This document shows positions 26,966 to 35,830 of a DNA stretch of 40,056 bases, in pieces. Source of the DNA: CAZODA01 sp964578485 (GTDB taxonomy: Bacteria; Bacteroidota; Bacteroidia; Bacteroidales; Marinilabiliaceae). The translations under genes were made by a program, and so were the position numbers. The notes beneath the pieces were generated by a model that saw only the letters and a program-made list of their open reading frames with translations, made no database searches and was not told where the DNA came from. The stretch is from positions 1-40,056 of the forward strand of contig CAZODA010000029.1 in NCBI GenBank assembly GCA_964578485.1. The letters are read 5' to 3'. How positions within the stretch are numbered: position 1 is the first letter of the stretch; the number at the start of each line of letters is the position of its first letter.

Positions 26966-27694
26966 TTATTTAATTGACAAATACTCCATATATATCTCAG
27001 CCAGCTTAAAATCCTCTTCTGTATCAATATCAATATGAAAACTTCTGTCTTCAACCCAATACAACTTATCATTGTTCCAAAGATTTATATCCTCCGATAA
27101 CACATTATATGCATCATGAATTAAAAAAGCACCCGTCGAATGCCAAGAAGACGGATAAAGCTCTTTCAACTTTTTTGTATTCGCTTCATAATTATGCATA
27201 GATTCTTGAAAATAGGGCCGAATTTGTCCCTCTTCATTAATCCTTAACAATTTTTGAGGCATATGATGTGTTTCTTTTAAAGCATATACATTTGAATGTG
27301 TTTTATGATAGGTTTTAATAATCTCGACTAAGACATCAGTATCTAAAAATGGATAGGTACAAAGAAGCAATAATACTGCTGACCCTTTCAAATGAGGAAA
27401 TTGCCTGAAAAAATCCAAAATCACTTCACCTTCATTAATAAGATCACCACTTATAATCTCACTCCTTGGATGTATGACAACTTCATCTTTATACACCTTC
27501 CTGCATGTATCCTGCCATTCATTACAATCAGTAGAAGCCACTACCTCATCAATAAAACCCCTTTGTTTTAAGTTGCTTAATTTATTTAAGGCTCTTTGAT
27601 ACAAAGGCAGCCCACCCAAGAGTCTGCCATTTTTTAAAGGCAGTCGCTTTGAGCCCTTCCTGAATGCCACAAAACCAATAACTTTTCCCTCCAC
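26966..27694 (-). CDS. neuA: CMP-N-acetylneuraminate (acylneuraminate) cytidylyltransferase
   Basis: It would activate a nonulosonic acid with CTP to give the CMP-sugar donor. It has 242 residues, near the family size. The nucleotide-binding N-terminal motif reads FRKGSKRLPLKNGRLLGG, a variant of the usual ARGGSK-x-PxKN. Further landmarks are VVASTDCNEW, SAVLLLLCTYPFLDTDVL and, near the end, YWVEDRSFHIDIDTEEDFKLAE, with the conserved IDT-x-D. The start is GTG at 27694; no better start is present. It ends the neuB-neuC-neuA block and follows neuC by 18 bp. Family firm. Sialic acid as substrate is inferred from the Neisseria-like neuB and neuC beside it. Confidence 0.85.
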   Translation of the reverse strand: MEGKVIGFVAFRKGSKRLPLKNGRLLGGLPLYQRALNKLSNLKQRGFIDEVVASTDCNEWQDTCRKVYKDEVVIHPRSEIISGDLINEGEVILDFFRQFPHLKGSAVLLLLCTYPFLDTDVLVEIIKTYHKTHSNVYALKETHHMPQKLLRINEEGQIRPYFQESMHNYEANTKKLKELYPSSWHSTGAFLIHDAYNVLSEDINLWNNDKLYWVEDRSFHIDIDTEEDFKLAEIYMEYLSIK

Positions 27695-27712
27695 CTTATT
27701 ATATACTGATAG

Positions 27713-28846
27713 TTAAATTGTTATTTGAATATCCTTAAATAATTTTTGCTTTGGAATTTTCCAAAACGATTCTTTGGAAAGTTCTTCTATAAAAAGTTGA
27801 GCACTATTTCCTGAACCAAATTTAAATGAAGAGTCAACATGCTCCTGAATTAATGCTTTTCTAATAGCCTCTTCAATTTCAGCTTGCTTATATCCACAAT
27901 TAATAATTGATTCATTCAAAGCCCTATTACTTTGCCTTGTTCCAATATTTACGCTCGAAAGACCATAATATGGTGCTTCCCTGATTCCGGCACTTGAGTT
28001 TCCGATAAGGAAGTTTGCATTTTTTAAAAGTACGAGGAAATATTCAAAGCGAATTGATGGGAATACTTTAAAATTATCTTTATCCTTAAAAGTCTCATAA
28101 GCTTTTAAGATAGACTCGGAACCCCAGTCATTATTAGGATAAATCACCACATAATTCAACTTGGATTCAACAACTGCATTTACAAGGTTTTTGGAATATT
28201 CTGATAAAGAATCATATTCTGTAGTAACCGGATGAAACATCAAAACAGCATAATCGGAAAAAGGAATTTCATAATACTTTTTAACTTCTTCCAATGGAGG
28301 CAATTCATCTGAAAACATAACATCAATATCGGGAGATCCAATTGTAAATATCGAATTTTCAAGCTCACCCATTTGCACTAATCTTTTACGTGCTTCTTCA
28401 TTGGAAACAAAGTGAATATGGCTCATTTTAGATACCGAGTGCCTTATTAATTCATCAATAGTTCCGGAAACCTCACCTCCTTCAACATGGGCCACTAAAA
28501 CATTATTCAAAGCACCGGCTATAGCACCGGCCAAAGCTTCTACCCTGTCGCCATGTACTACTATCAGGTCGGGATGTTCTTCACGAATATAATTTGAAAG
28601 GCCCTCTATAGTTTTTGCAAGAGTCAGATCCATTGTTGATTCTTGTGTTGAATTATAATAACGATATATATTCTTGAATCCGCATTTCTCAACTTCTATG
28701 GCCGTTAAGCCATATTTCCTATGCATATGCATGCCGGTAACAAAAATATGAGGTTCAAAACCTTCGCATTCTCCAACTGCATACATTAGTGATTTCAACT
28801 TTCCAAAATCTGCTCTGGTACCTGTAAGAAACAATATTTTTTTCAT
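27713..28846 (-). CDS. neuC: UDP-N-acetylglucosamine 2-epimerase (hydrolysing)
   Basis: It would convert UDP-GlcNAc to ManNAc and UDP, the first committed step to N-acetylneuraminate, in the cytoplasm. It has 377 residues, the usual length. Features are MKKILFLTGTRADFGKLKSL, the HGDRVEALAGA substrate site, HVEGGEVSGTIDELIRHSVS, MFHPVTTEY, FPSIRFEYFLVLLKNANFL and GNSSAGIREAPYYG. This pattern follows the meningococcal SiaA/NeuC enzyme closely as I remember it, and the hydrolysing group more than the WecB group. The alternative, LegG acting on UDP-diNAcBac in legionaminate synthesis, is less likely because no dedicated dehydratase gene is visible and neuB is Neisseria-like. Confidence 0.88.
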   Translation of the reverse strand: MKKILFLTGTRADFGKLKSLMYAVGECEGFEPHIFVTGMHMHRKYGLTAIEVEKCGFKNIYRYYNSTQESTMDLTLAKTIEGLSNYIREEHPDLIVVHGDRVEALAGAIAGALNNVLVAHVEGGEVSGTIDELIRHSVSKMSHIHFVSNEEARKRLVQMGELENSIFTIGSPDIDVMFSDELPPLEEVKKYYEIPFSDYAVLMFHPVTTEYDSLSEYSKNLVNAVVESKLNYVVIYPNNDWGSESILKAYETFKDKDNFKVFPSIRFEYFLVLLKNANFLIGNSSAGIREAPYYGLSSVNIGTRQSNRALNESIINCGYKQAEIEEAIRKALIQEHVDSSFKFGSGNSAQLFIEELSKESFWKIPKQKLFKDIQITI

Positions 28847-28862
28847 TTAATTTAAGCTGATT

Positions 28863-29891
28863 TTATAATATATCAATATTTCTTAGCTGTTCCCCTGTTT
28901 CGATATCCCTTGCTGCTGTTGTTCCAAGGATATCATTAAATTTAGCTGCAGGAATCTCACCCGTACCGGGTCGTTTAACCCAAATATTTTCCATAGTAAA
29001 CTTTTCGCCTTTTAAAACAGGTTTTATTGTACATACTGTGGCAAAAGCAAAATCAATAGTAACCTGTTCTTCTTTTGCAGGACCTTTTGTTCCTCCTCTT
29101 TGTTCAAATAAAATTTGAACCCCTTCTATCAACTCTTTACATTCTTGTTCGTCCATAGAACAAATAATATCGGGCCCTGTCCTCTGCTTATGATCAGTAA
29201 AATGCCTTTCAAGTATGGAAGCTCCTAATGCAACTGCACCGAAACAAGCATGATTTGTTAAAGAATGATCGGATAAACCAAAAGGAACGCCGGGAAAATG
29301 ACCTGCCATTTCCGTCATGGCTCCAAGTCGTACAAGATGATTAGGTGTAGGATAAAGATTGGTGGTATGAAGCAAAGCATATTCGATTTTATGCTTTTCA
29401 AATATAGCAACAGCTTGTTTAATGCTGTCAATAGTATTCATCCCGGTACTTAATATTATTGGCTTTCCAAAGCCTGCAATATGCTCAAGTAATGGATAAT
29501 TATTACATTCGCCCGAACCAATTTTAAAAGCAGGAACATCCATTCGCATCAACCTATCAGCAGCAGCCCGTGAAAAGGGAGTACTGATGAAAATCATCCC
29601 TTTGTCTTCAACATAATTTTTTAATTCTCTTTCCTCATCTTCATCCAAAGCACAACGTTCCATAATTTCATAAATCGAAACATCAGCATTGCCGGGGATT
29701 ACTTCCTTAGCTGCCGGTGCCATTTCATCCTCCACAATATGGGTCTGATGCTTAACAAGCTCGCAACCGGCACGAAAAGCAGCATCTACCATTTCTTTCG
29801 CTACGGCAAGACTACCTTCATGATTAATTCCAATTTCGGCAATTACCAATGGAACATGATTATCACCAATATTTCGGTTTAAAATTTTCAT
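28863..29891 (-). CDS. neuB: N-acetylneuraminate synthase
   Basis: It would condense ManNAc with phosphoenolpyruvate to N-acetylneuraminic acid. The 342 residues comprise a TIM barrel (about 1-280) and a C-terminal SAF antifreeze-like domain (about 285-342, with WVKRPGTGEIPAAKFNDILG). Landmarks recalled from meningococcal NeuB are present: VKHQTHIVEDEM, GNADVSIYEIMERCAL, MIFISTPFSRAAADRL, KIGSGECNNYPLLEH, LSTGMNTIDSIKQAV, ILERHFTDH and GPDIICSMD. These set it apart from typical PseI and LegI, so N-acetylneuraminate is the best guess for the product. It begins the neuB-neuC-neuA block, 25 bp after the preceding gene, with 16 bp to neuC. Confidence 0.92.
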   Translation of the reverse strand: MKILNRNIGDNHVPLVIAEIGINHEGSLAVAKEMVDAAFRAGCELVKHQTHIVEDEMAPAAKEVIPGNADVSIYEIMERCALDEDEERELKNYVEDKGMIFISTPFSRAAADRLMRMDVPAFKIGSGECNNYPLLEHIAGFGKPIILSTGMNTIDSIKQAVAIFEKHKIEYALLHTTNLYPTPNHLVRLGAMTEMAGHFPGVPFGLSDHSLTNHACFGAVALGASILERHFTDHKQRTGPDIICSMDEQECKELIEGVQILFEQRGGTKGPAKEEQVTIDFAFATVCTIKPVLKGEKFTMENIWVKRPGTGEIPAAKFNDILGTTAARDIETGEQLRNIDIL

Positions 29892-29916
29892 CTTTTTCTA
29901 ATTATTATAATGCTGC

Positions 29917-30906
29917 TTATATCATGTTGAATTTTCGTAAAAAGCGCATTGCCAAAGCTGAAAAATAAAATAACAACTTGTTTAAAAATCGTGACCTACC
30001 TTTAAAGGCAGGGAACTTTTTATGTGTACGCTCATTTACCTTAAAAGATTCTATTAAATCATCGGGTAATGAATTTCCTAAATGATAAGCAAAACAATTT
30101 GTAGTTGAAAGTCGAAGATATCCTAGTCTTTCAGGTACAAAATCAATATAATCATGCTCATAGCCACTTTTAAAAACATAGTTTACTTTCTTATCAGGAA
30201 AGCTTTTAACAACATCATTTTTCATTGTAGCAAGAGCATGAGATGCACCTATACATGCCTTAAAACCCTCCTTTTCCAAATAATATTGCAAATCTCTCCA
30301 AGCCTTTTTCCTTTTAACACCTTTCCCTGTAAAAACACCGGAACTTGGTTTATTTCCAAAACCCCTTTCTATCAAATCTAAATCTTCATCACTTACAACT
30401 TTTCCTGCTTTCCTATTTAAGTTCCACAGCCAAGAAGAGTTATAATGAAATGTTAAATGAGGACAAGGATAGCAGGTAACAAGTCCTGCACGTGAGAAAT
30501 TTGAAAACACGTCAATAACAGCATCTTCCCAACCCGGAAAAAATAAAAAATCAGCATCCGAAATTGTTATAAATTCTTCAAAAGAAGCAGCTGCCTCTGA
30601 TAATATGGTTTCTAATTTCCCGCGGTTTTCACTTAAAATCACGTACTTATCAATCAAACCTTTATTTACAAAATCCTCAGCTATTGACGAAGATTCTCTG
30701 CAGGAATTATTGTTTATTAAAGTAATTGCTGTTTTTTCCGGGTCTATGGTTTCAGTAAGGCTTTTTAAACACCAAAACAATACTTTTGGCTGTTCTTTAA
30801 AATAGCTGTCAGAAACATTTGGTATCCAAAAAGGAATAATTACCCTGTGACTTTTATGAACAAGATCTTGAACATTTATTTTTTGTGGATTTGTACCTAT
30901 TCTCAT
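29917..30906 (-). CDS. GT-A-type glycosyltransferase (family 2-like)
   Basis: A 329-residue protein with a diverged GT2 layout. The nucleotide-binding strands include TAITLINNNSCRESSSIAED and YVILSENRGKLETILSEA, and the metal-binding region is ITISDADFLFFPGWEDAVID, a normal D-x-D. Later, ASHALATMKNDVV and GYEHDYIDFVPERLGYL may contain the catalytic acidic residues. A basic C-terminus (RSRFLNKLLFYFSALAMRFL) could touch the membrane. Its ATG overlaps the preceding GT2 stop by four bases. It would use an NDP-sugar in the cytoplasm; which one is not readable. Confidence 0.75.
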   Translation of the reverse strand: MRIGTNPQKINVQDLVHKSHRVIIPFWIPNVSDSYFKEQPKVLFWCLKSLTETIDPEKTAITLINNNSCRESSSIAEDFVNKGLIDKYVILSENRGKLETILSEAAASFEEFITISDADFLFFPGWEDAVIDVFSNFSRAGLVTCYPCPHLTFHYNSSWLWNLNRKAGKVVSDEDLDLIERGFGNKPSSGVFTGKGVKRKKAWRDLQYYLEKEGFKACIGASHALATMKNDVVKSFPDKKVNYVFKSGYEHDYIDFVPERLGYLRLSTTNCFAYHLGNSLPDDLIESFKVNERTHKKFPAFKGRSRFLNKLLFYFSALAMRFLRKFNMI

Positions 30907-31805
30907 CTGACTTTAAACAAATTGGGAAACCTTAAAATAAAACCCCATACCACTCTCGGATGTAGGCAAAAGAAAAATGATATCTTAAAAGCATTTGAAA
31001 GTGCTGTTTTGTAGGTTTTATTACAATCGGCCATTGAAGTCTGCTGCCTCAAAAGTTGACCTCTTATCTTGTTAAACCTTCTAAAGCTAATACCTTCTTT
31101 TTGTTTTAATTTTTTTACAGTACGAAATAATACAAGAGGGAGATAGTTATAAGCGTAATTATTTTTGGATATTCCTTCTTCATGCACACGATAGAACAGT
31201 AAAGGTCGATCGAGATAAAAAAACTGAGTATAAAAGGCAATACGAGTAAAAAACTCCATATCTTCTCCTGCTGCCGGAATACTCTCATCAAAGGGGCCCG
31301 TTTTTTCTATTATCTCTTTTTTAATAAGGGCCGAAGACAGCATAACAGTAAAATTACCCACCATGCGATCAAAAACATAACCGTGTTTTAACCGGCTATC
31401 TCTTAATCTTCCAACAATTTCACCTGTCTTATTCCCTTCATTGTCAATAACCTTACAATATCCGTGTACCAAGCCATAGTCGGGATTGTTTTCAAGAGTA
31501 TCAACTTGAAGGCTGAGCTTCTCGGGTAACCATATATCGTCATCATCAAGAAAAGCAATATATTTCCCTTTTGCTAGAGCCAATCCTGTATTACGCGGAA
31601 TGATAGGACCACCTGAATTTGTAATTTTATGGTATTTAACTTTAGGAAAAGCATCACAAATTTCCTTATTTTCATCCCCGGGAGTACCATCGTCTATCAC
31701 TATTATCTCATAGTCGCTAAAAGTCTGATTAATGACGCTGTTTAATGCCTCTCGAAAATAATCAGGACGCTTATAAGTTGGTAGAATAACAGATACTAAT
31801 GGCAT
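30903..31805 (-). CDS. Family 2 glycosyltransferase
   Basis: A 300-residue GT-A enzyme. It begins PLVSVILPTYKRPDYFREAL, then YEIIVIDDGTPGDE, with the metal-binding D-x-D at about residues 95-97 in IAFLDDDDIWLPEKL, and AAGEDMEFFTRIAFY supplies the acidic catalytic-base region. There is no transmembrane pair at the end, so it is probably soluble or peripheral at the inner membrane. It is spaced 12 bp from the preceding GT2 and overlaps the next gene by ATGA. It would add one sugar of the repeat unit, usually with inversion. Confidence 0.9.
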   Translation of the reverse strand: MPLVSVILPTYKRPDYFREALNSVINQTFSDYEIIVIDDGTPGDENKEICDAFPKVKYHKITNSGGPIIPRNTGLALAKGKYIAFLDDDDIWLPEKLSLQVDTLENNPDYGLVHGYCKVIDNEGNKTGEIVGRLRDSRLKHGYVFDRMVGNFTVMLSSALIKKEIIEKTGPFDESIPAAGEDMEFFTRIAFYTQFFYLDRPLLFYRVHEEGISKNNYAYNYLPLVLFRTVKKLKQKEGISFRRFNKIRGQLLRQQTSMADCNKTYKTALSNAFKISFFFCLHPRVVWGFILRFPNLFKVR

Positions 31806-31817
31806 GATAAAGACTAT

Positions 31818-32759
31818 TTACACAGTTGATTTACTAATTCTTCGAAATTTTAATGCAAGCCAATGTTTCAACAGTTCATATTTACGGGTATTATTAAAAG
31901 CTTTCCAAATTAAACCCTGAAAGTCCTTCACCCCTTCTTTATAAGCTGTAATGGCATCTTCTCCAATTCTTTCCCATATTACTTTGTCATAATCACTATT
32001 AATACCCAAATATTTAGGAAGTATTTTAAAATGACCTTGCCAATAATTTCTTCCCCTTTTCATCTCTGCACTATTATGGTGACGACGATAATGACTGACA
32101 AGATTATCCTGAAATGCAATTCCACGCTTCAAGGCTATACGCATAAACATATCCCAGTCTTCAGCAAACAAATTTTCATCAAATCCACCTAAATCACGTA
32201 AAACTTGGGTAACATAAAAACCTGATGCAGTGGGTATAAAGCAACCATGAGTAACTAATTCAGAAAAAATAAAGCCTGAAGGCATCTCATTGTTGCTAAA
32301 CATTTTTTTTCGATCAGAAATAATAGAAGGACGAAGCATATTATCGTCATTATCGATCCATGCTATATCCCCATACAAAAAGCCCGGCTCCCAATCAAGA
32401 TTCTCAAGATAGTTAACCTGACTTTCAATTTTGTGTGGCAGCATAATATCATCACAGGGCCAAGGATGAAAATATTTTGTCGTACTTAGCGACAAAGCGT
32501 GATTCATAGTTTTTGTAATTCCCTGATTTTCTTCATGAACAATAAGTGTTGCAGGCTTACCATTTTCTTCAAGCCACTCTTTAATAAGCTCAACAGAATT
32601 GTCAGTACTGTGGTCGTCTATAATATAAAAATGTTTAGGGCGACAGCTTTGGTTCATAATGCTGTCGAGTGATTTTTTTAAAAATCGGCTTTGATTGTAA
32701 CAGAGCGCAACTACTGTTACTAATTCCTCACATTTTTTAGAGCTTGAATCTTTCAACAT
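31818..32759 (-). CDS. Family 2 glycosyltransferase
   Basis: 313 residues from the ATG at 32759. That ATG shares one base with the upstream stop (TGATG); a GTG one codon earlier is possible. The N-terminal GT-A core reads LVTVVALCYNQSRFLKKSLD and HFYIIDDHSTDNS. The metal site is in HPWPCDDIMLPHKIE, with a Cys-Asp-Asp in place of the usual D-x-D-D, and FAEDWDMFMRIAL carries the acidic base region. FLYGDIAWIDNDDNM matches the middle loop of this subgroup. It probably acts next to the GT2 encoded by the following gene on the same lipid-linked intermediate. Confidence 0.88.
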   Translation of the reverse strand: MLKDSSSKKCEELVTVVALCYNQSRFLKKSLDSIMNQSCRPKHFYIIDDHSTDNSVELIKEWLEENGKPATLIVHEENQGITKTMNHALSLSTTKYFHPWPCDDIMLPHKIESQVNYLENLDWEPGFLYGDIAWIDNDDNMLRPSIISDRKKMFSNNEMPSGFIFSELVTHGCFIPTASGFYVTQVLRDLGGFDENLFAEDWDMFMRIALKRGIAFQDNLVSHYRRHHNSAEMKRGRNYWQGHFKILPKYLGINSDYDKVIWERIGEDAITAYKEGVKDFQGLIWKAFNNTRKYELLKHWLALKFRRISKSTV

Positions 32760-33874
32760 CACAATATATTGTTAAACTGATTAATTTTTTCCGACACATA
32801 TTCTATCTCCTCATTTGTATGAACCGGACTAATAGGTAAGCTTAATTCCTGTTGATGAATTTTTTCTGTTACAGGAAATTTTAAATGCTTCCAATGAGAA
32901 AACGCCTCCTGATGATGGGGAGGAACAGGATAATGTATCATAGTTTGAATTCCATTATCACTTAGATATTGTTGTAATTCATCCCGGCGAGGATGCATAA
33001 TTGCATAAATATGATATACGTGTAAATTATTTTCCAACACATAAGGAAGAACAACTTCCTTATTCTTTATCAGTGAACTGTAAAGAGCAGCAAGTTCACG
33101 CCGTTTTTCATTTTCTTTTAAAAGTCCATTTAATCTAATCCTTAACCATGCAGCCTGGTTCTCATCCAATCTCATATTAAAACCCTGATAAAGATTGTAG
33201 TATTTTTTATGTGAACCATAATTTCTTAAGGCTTTAATTGCCATCATCAACTCCTCATCAGATGTTGTAACGGCACCTGCATCTCCAAGGGCACCTAAAT
33301 TTTTACCCGGATAAAAGCTGTGACCTGCAGCATCGGATAAAGAACCTGCCCTTTTTCCGGTAGAATCAGATGCTCCATGAGCCTGGGCTGCATCTTCAAC
33401 AAGTAAAAGATTGTGTTTTTTGCAAAGATCCTGCAAACCCGACATAGCTGCTAACTGTCCATAAAGGTGAACTGCCATTACTGCACGAGTATTTGCCGTA
33501 ATATGCTTTTCAAGCCCTTCAGCATCTAAATTATAAGTCTTCGGATCAGGTTCTACCAATACCGGAGTCAAACCACTTTGGCTTATCGCCAATATCGATG
33601 CTATATAGGTGTTGGCAGGAACAATAACCTCATCCCCTGCCTTAAGTTTATTCAAAACTTTGTAGGCTTCAAAAATAATTCGTAAAGCATCGAGCCCGTT
33701 GCTAACACCAATACAATATTCACTTCCGCAAAAAAGAGCATATTCTTCTTCAAAAGTCTTTACAGCATCACCTAAAATATACCAACCTCCTTCAAAAAAC
33801 TGTTGTGTTACAGTCATCATTTGTGGAAAATAAGGCTGATTCACAGCCCCTAAATCAAGAAATTTTATCTGCAT
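32759..33874 (-). CDS. DegT/DnrJ/EryC1-family aminotransferase, FdtB/QdtB-like
   Basis: 371 residues from the ATG at 33874. A longer frame to 33901 is open, but MQIKFLDLGAVNQPYFPQM is the normal start of this group. It has GVSNGLDALRIIFEAY, EVIVPANTYIAS, the cofactor Asp in VEDAAQAHGASD (about 160-161) and the PLP Lys at about 191 in SFYPGKNLGALGDAGAV. This subgroup includes FdtB and QdtB, which aminate C3 of dTDP-3-keto-6-deoxyhexoses. The two FdtA-like ketoisomerases upstream would supply exactly that substrate, so this is the best candidate for that step. It overlaps the GNAT-like gene by 10 bp. Family certain, reaction likely. Confidence 0.88.
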   Translation of the reverse strand: MQIKFLDLGAVNQPYFPQMMTVTQQFFEGGWYILGDAVKTFEEEYALFCGSEYCIGVSNGLDALRIIFEAYKVLNKLKAGDEVIVPANTYIASILAISQSGLTPVLVEPDPKTYNLDAEGLEKHITANTRAVMAVHLYGQLAAMSGLQDLCKKHNLLLVEDAAQAHGASDSTGKRAGSLSDAAGHSFYPGKNLGALGDAGAVTTSDEELMMAIKALRNYGSHKKYYNLYQGFNMRLDENQAAWLRIRLNGLLKENEKRRELAALYSSLIKNKEVVLPYVLENNLHVYHIYAIMHPRRDELQQYLSDNGIQTMIHYPVPPHHQEAFSHWKHLKFPVTEKIHQQELSLPISPVHTNEEIEYVSEKINQFNNIL

Positions 33875-34809
33875 AATTCTTTTCTGTAAAAATCGTGACA
33901 AAAACCTGCTGCACCGAAACCTTCCTTAAAGGAAGCCAGCCCTTCATTTAATACCTTCCCATCTTGTTCGGTGGAAGTACCAAAGCTAAAGTATCTTTTC
34001 GCAGTCCCATAATTTTCAATCATATAACCAACTAAAAATTCAGCAGCACATAAATCACGCCCTTCGTTATTAAAATGAAAATATTGTGTGTGAATAAAAT
34101 CATTATCAATAAAAAGCCATGCACCACCTAAAAACTTCTTATCCTGATAAACACATAATGTTTGGCAGTTTTCAGGAAAACGCTTCTGAAGCAATAATAC
34201 TTCTTCAGCTGTATGAACTGCCACAGTTTTATATTTACTGCCAAGATTTGTGTTTACAAGTTCCATAAATTTATGAACATCCCCCTCTAAATCAAGACGC
34301 AAATTGTTTCTTGTCGATTTATTAAAGCGATAGCGCTTATCACGTGCAAATCCACTATGGTTTTTAAAATCAAAATAAAATGAAAGATCACGGCGCCATA
34401 ATTCATAACCATTATTCCATAATATCCATGAGTCTGAATCATTGCCATGCCTTTCAAAAACAAAAGGCTTATGTTTATATTCAATTCGTATAAAAGAATT
34501 ACGACAGGCATAATCCTCCAGTTCATTAAACAAGGCTTGCAATTCAATTACCGAAAATCTTTTGCTTAAAACCCAACCCCCATAAGTAAGCCCCTGATGT
34601 GACCATAAAATATTTTCATTTTCATTGGCAGGGAAAACAGCCTTTAATTTTCCATTGCCAAAAGCCATTAAACTGTGATCTTTAAAACGATCTGCATGAT
34701 AATCAATAAATCCACGATAAAACAAAAACACCCCATTCCAGGAATCCTTGATAAACTGATCCCATTCAGATGCCTTGGCCGGAGTGTATTTTACTATTTC
34801 AAACTGCAT
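33865..34809 (-). CDS. FemAB/GNAT_6-like acyltransferase
   Basis: A 314-residue protein with the two-lobed look of the Acetyltransf_6 (BioF2-like/FemAB) group. It begins FEIVKYTPAKASEWDQFIKD, has LWSHQGLTYGGWVLSKRF in the first lobe, and has CVYQDKKFLGGAWLFIDNDF, HTQYFHFNNEGRDLCA and YFSFGTSTEQDGKVLNEGL in the second. Such proteins often lie next to FdtA/FdtB genes in Bacteroidota surface-glycan loci, as recalled from general knowledge. It may N- or O-acylate the amino sugar, possibly with an aminoacyl or other uncommon group. It is followed by a hexapeptide acyltransferase pair's operon partners, so it could be redundant with them or specialised. Confidence 0.75.
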   Translation of the reverse strand: MQFEIVKYTPAKASEWDQFIKDSWNGVFLFYRGFIDYHADRFKDHSLMAFGNGKLKAVFPANENENILWSHQGLTYGGWVLSKRFSVIELQALFNELEDYACRNSFIRIEYKHKPFVFERHGNDSDSWILWNNGYELWRRDLSFYFDFKNHSGFARDKRYRFNKSTRNNLRLDLEGDVHKFMELVNTNLGSKYKTVAVHTAEEVLLLQKRFPENCQTLCVYQDKKFLGGAWLFIDNDFIHTQYFHFNNEGRDLCAAEFLVGYMIENYGTAKRYFSFGTSTEQDGKVLNEGLASFKEGFGAAGFCHDFYRKELCR

Positions 34810-34819
34810 AAATGATTTT

Positions 34820-35305
34820 TTAAACTTTAGGCTTGTTAATTTTACCTACTACCTTGGCCGGACAACCCCTCGCAATGGAATAAGGCGGGAGGTCAGAATT
34901 TACAAAACTCTTAGGATGAACAAATACTCCGTCACCTATGGTAACTCCGGCTATCACCATAGTGCCATGGCCTATTAAACAATCATTGCCTATGCTGATG
35001 GGAGCTTCTTTAATCGGGTACTTCTTCAGCATCTTATTACTTGCCGTTGGCCCTGTATCAACAATAAAATGACAAAAAGAACCTATACTGCAACGCTCAC
35101 CTATTGTTAACTGAGCTGCAAAGCCATTGATAATAGTATGATTGCCAATACGGGTGCCGGAGCCCACTTTCATAATATTGTGCGGACTTCCAAAGATAGT
35201 AGTTCTAAGCCCTATTTTTATATCATCGCCTAATTGAACATTATTAAGAGATACTTTTTCATCAACTTCTACATTCTTGCCCGTTATTATATTTGAGTGT
35301 ATCAT
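34820..35305 (-). CDS. Left-handed beta-helix (hexapeptide) acyltransferase
   Basis: 161 residues made almost entirely of hexapeptide turns: ITGKNVEVDEKVSLNNVQLG, IKIGLRTTIFG, then IGERCSIGSFCHFIVDTG and ISIGNDCLIGHGTMVIAGVT. It ends with YSIARGCPAKVVGKI, the standard acyl-CoA-binding end. These enzymes are trimers that transfer acetyl or larger groups to sugar amino or hydroxyl groups. It is a diverged paralogue of the next entry. In FdtC/QdtC-type pathways such an enzyme N-acetylates the 3-amino sugar. The exact acceptor is unknown. Confidence 0.85.
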   Translation of the reverse strand: MIHSNIITGKNVEVDEKVSLNNVQLGDDIKIGLRTTIFGSPHNIMKVGSGTRIGNHTIINGFAAQLTIGERCSIGSFCHFIVDTGPTASNKMLKKYPIKEAPISIGNDCLIGHGTMVIAGVTIGDGVFVHPKSFVNSDLPPYSIARGCPAKVVGKINKPKV

Positions 35306-35326
35306 TTGCTGATATTTTAATTTTAA

Positions 35327-35830
35327 TTATTCACCTTCTTTATAATCTATTTCTTTAGGATCGATAGAGCGGATAAAACGAGCAGGATTACCACCATAAA
35401 TAGAAAAATCGGGAACATCAGTATCTACATAGCTATTTGAAGCGATGATACAAAATTTGCCAATACTGACTCCGGGTGCTATTACTGTTCCGGAGCCTAT
35501 CCAACAATGAGAACCTATTTTTATCGGAGCGGCAGCATTAGTAAACAACTTATTAATAGAAGAGCCGGGAACAAGCCCCCAATTGGAAACAATAACAGAA
35601 TGTTGAGCCACTGAAACATTCTCCCCAAGTTCAATATCTGCCTCCGAAGCATCTATTGTTACATACATACCTACAATGCTCCCTGAACCAATTTTTAAAA
35701 TATTATTTTGTCCTCCTTGAATTATGCACTCTTTGGCTATTTTAATATCATCTCCAAAAGCAACATTATTAATAAAAGTAGAAGGATGAATATTTACATT
35801 GTCCCCTAAGGTGATGTTGGATAGTATCAT
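35327..35830 (-). CDS. Left-handed beta-helix (hexapeptide) acyltransferase
   Basis: 167 residues, the same architecture and opening (MILSNITLGDNVNIHPSTFI) as its neighbour at 34820. Hexapeptide turns include IKIAKECIIQGG, IELGENVSVAQHSVIVSNWG and IKIGSHCWIGSGTVIAPGVS, with the end FSIYGGNPARFIRSIDPKE. A His in AQHSVIVSNWG and Trp residues mark the likely active-site loop. The ATG overlaps the stop of the upstream DegT-like gene (ATGA), and 21 bp separate it from its paralogue. It is likely to acylate a second sugar or a second position. Confidence 0.85.
   Translation of the reverse strand: MILSNITLGDNVNIHPSTFINNVAFGDDIKIAKECIIQGGQNNILKIGSGSIVGMYVTIDASEADIELGENVSVAQHSVIVSNWGLVPGSSINKLFTNAAAPIKIGSHCWIGSGTVIAPGVSIGKFCIIASNSYVDTDVPDFSIYGGNPARFIRSIDPKEIDYKEGE

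Noticed and set aside
26966..29891. Legionaminic or pseudaminic acid synthesis
   Set aside because: No dedicated dehydratase/aminotransferase pair is adjacent, and NeuB and NeuC resemble the Neisseria sialic acid enzymes; not fully excluded.
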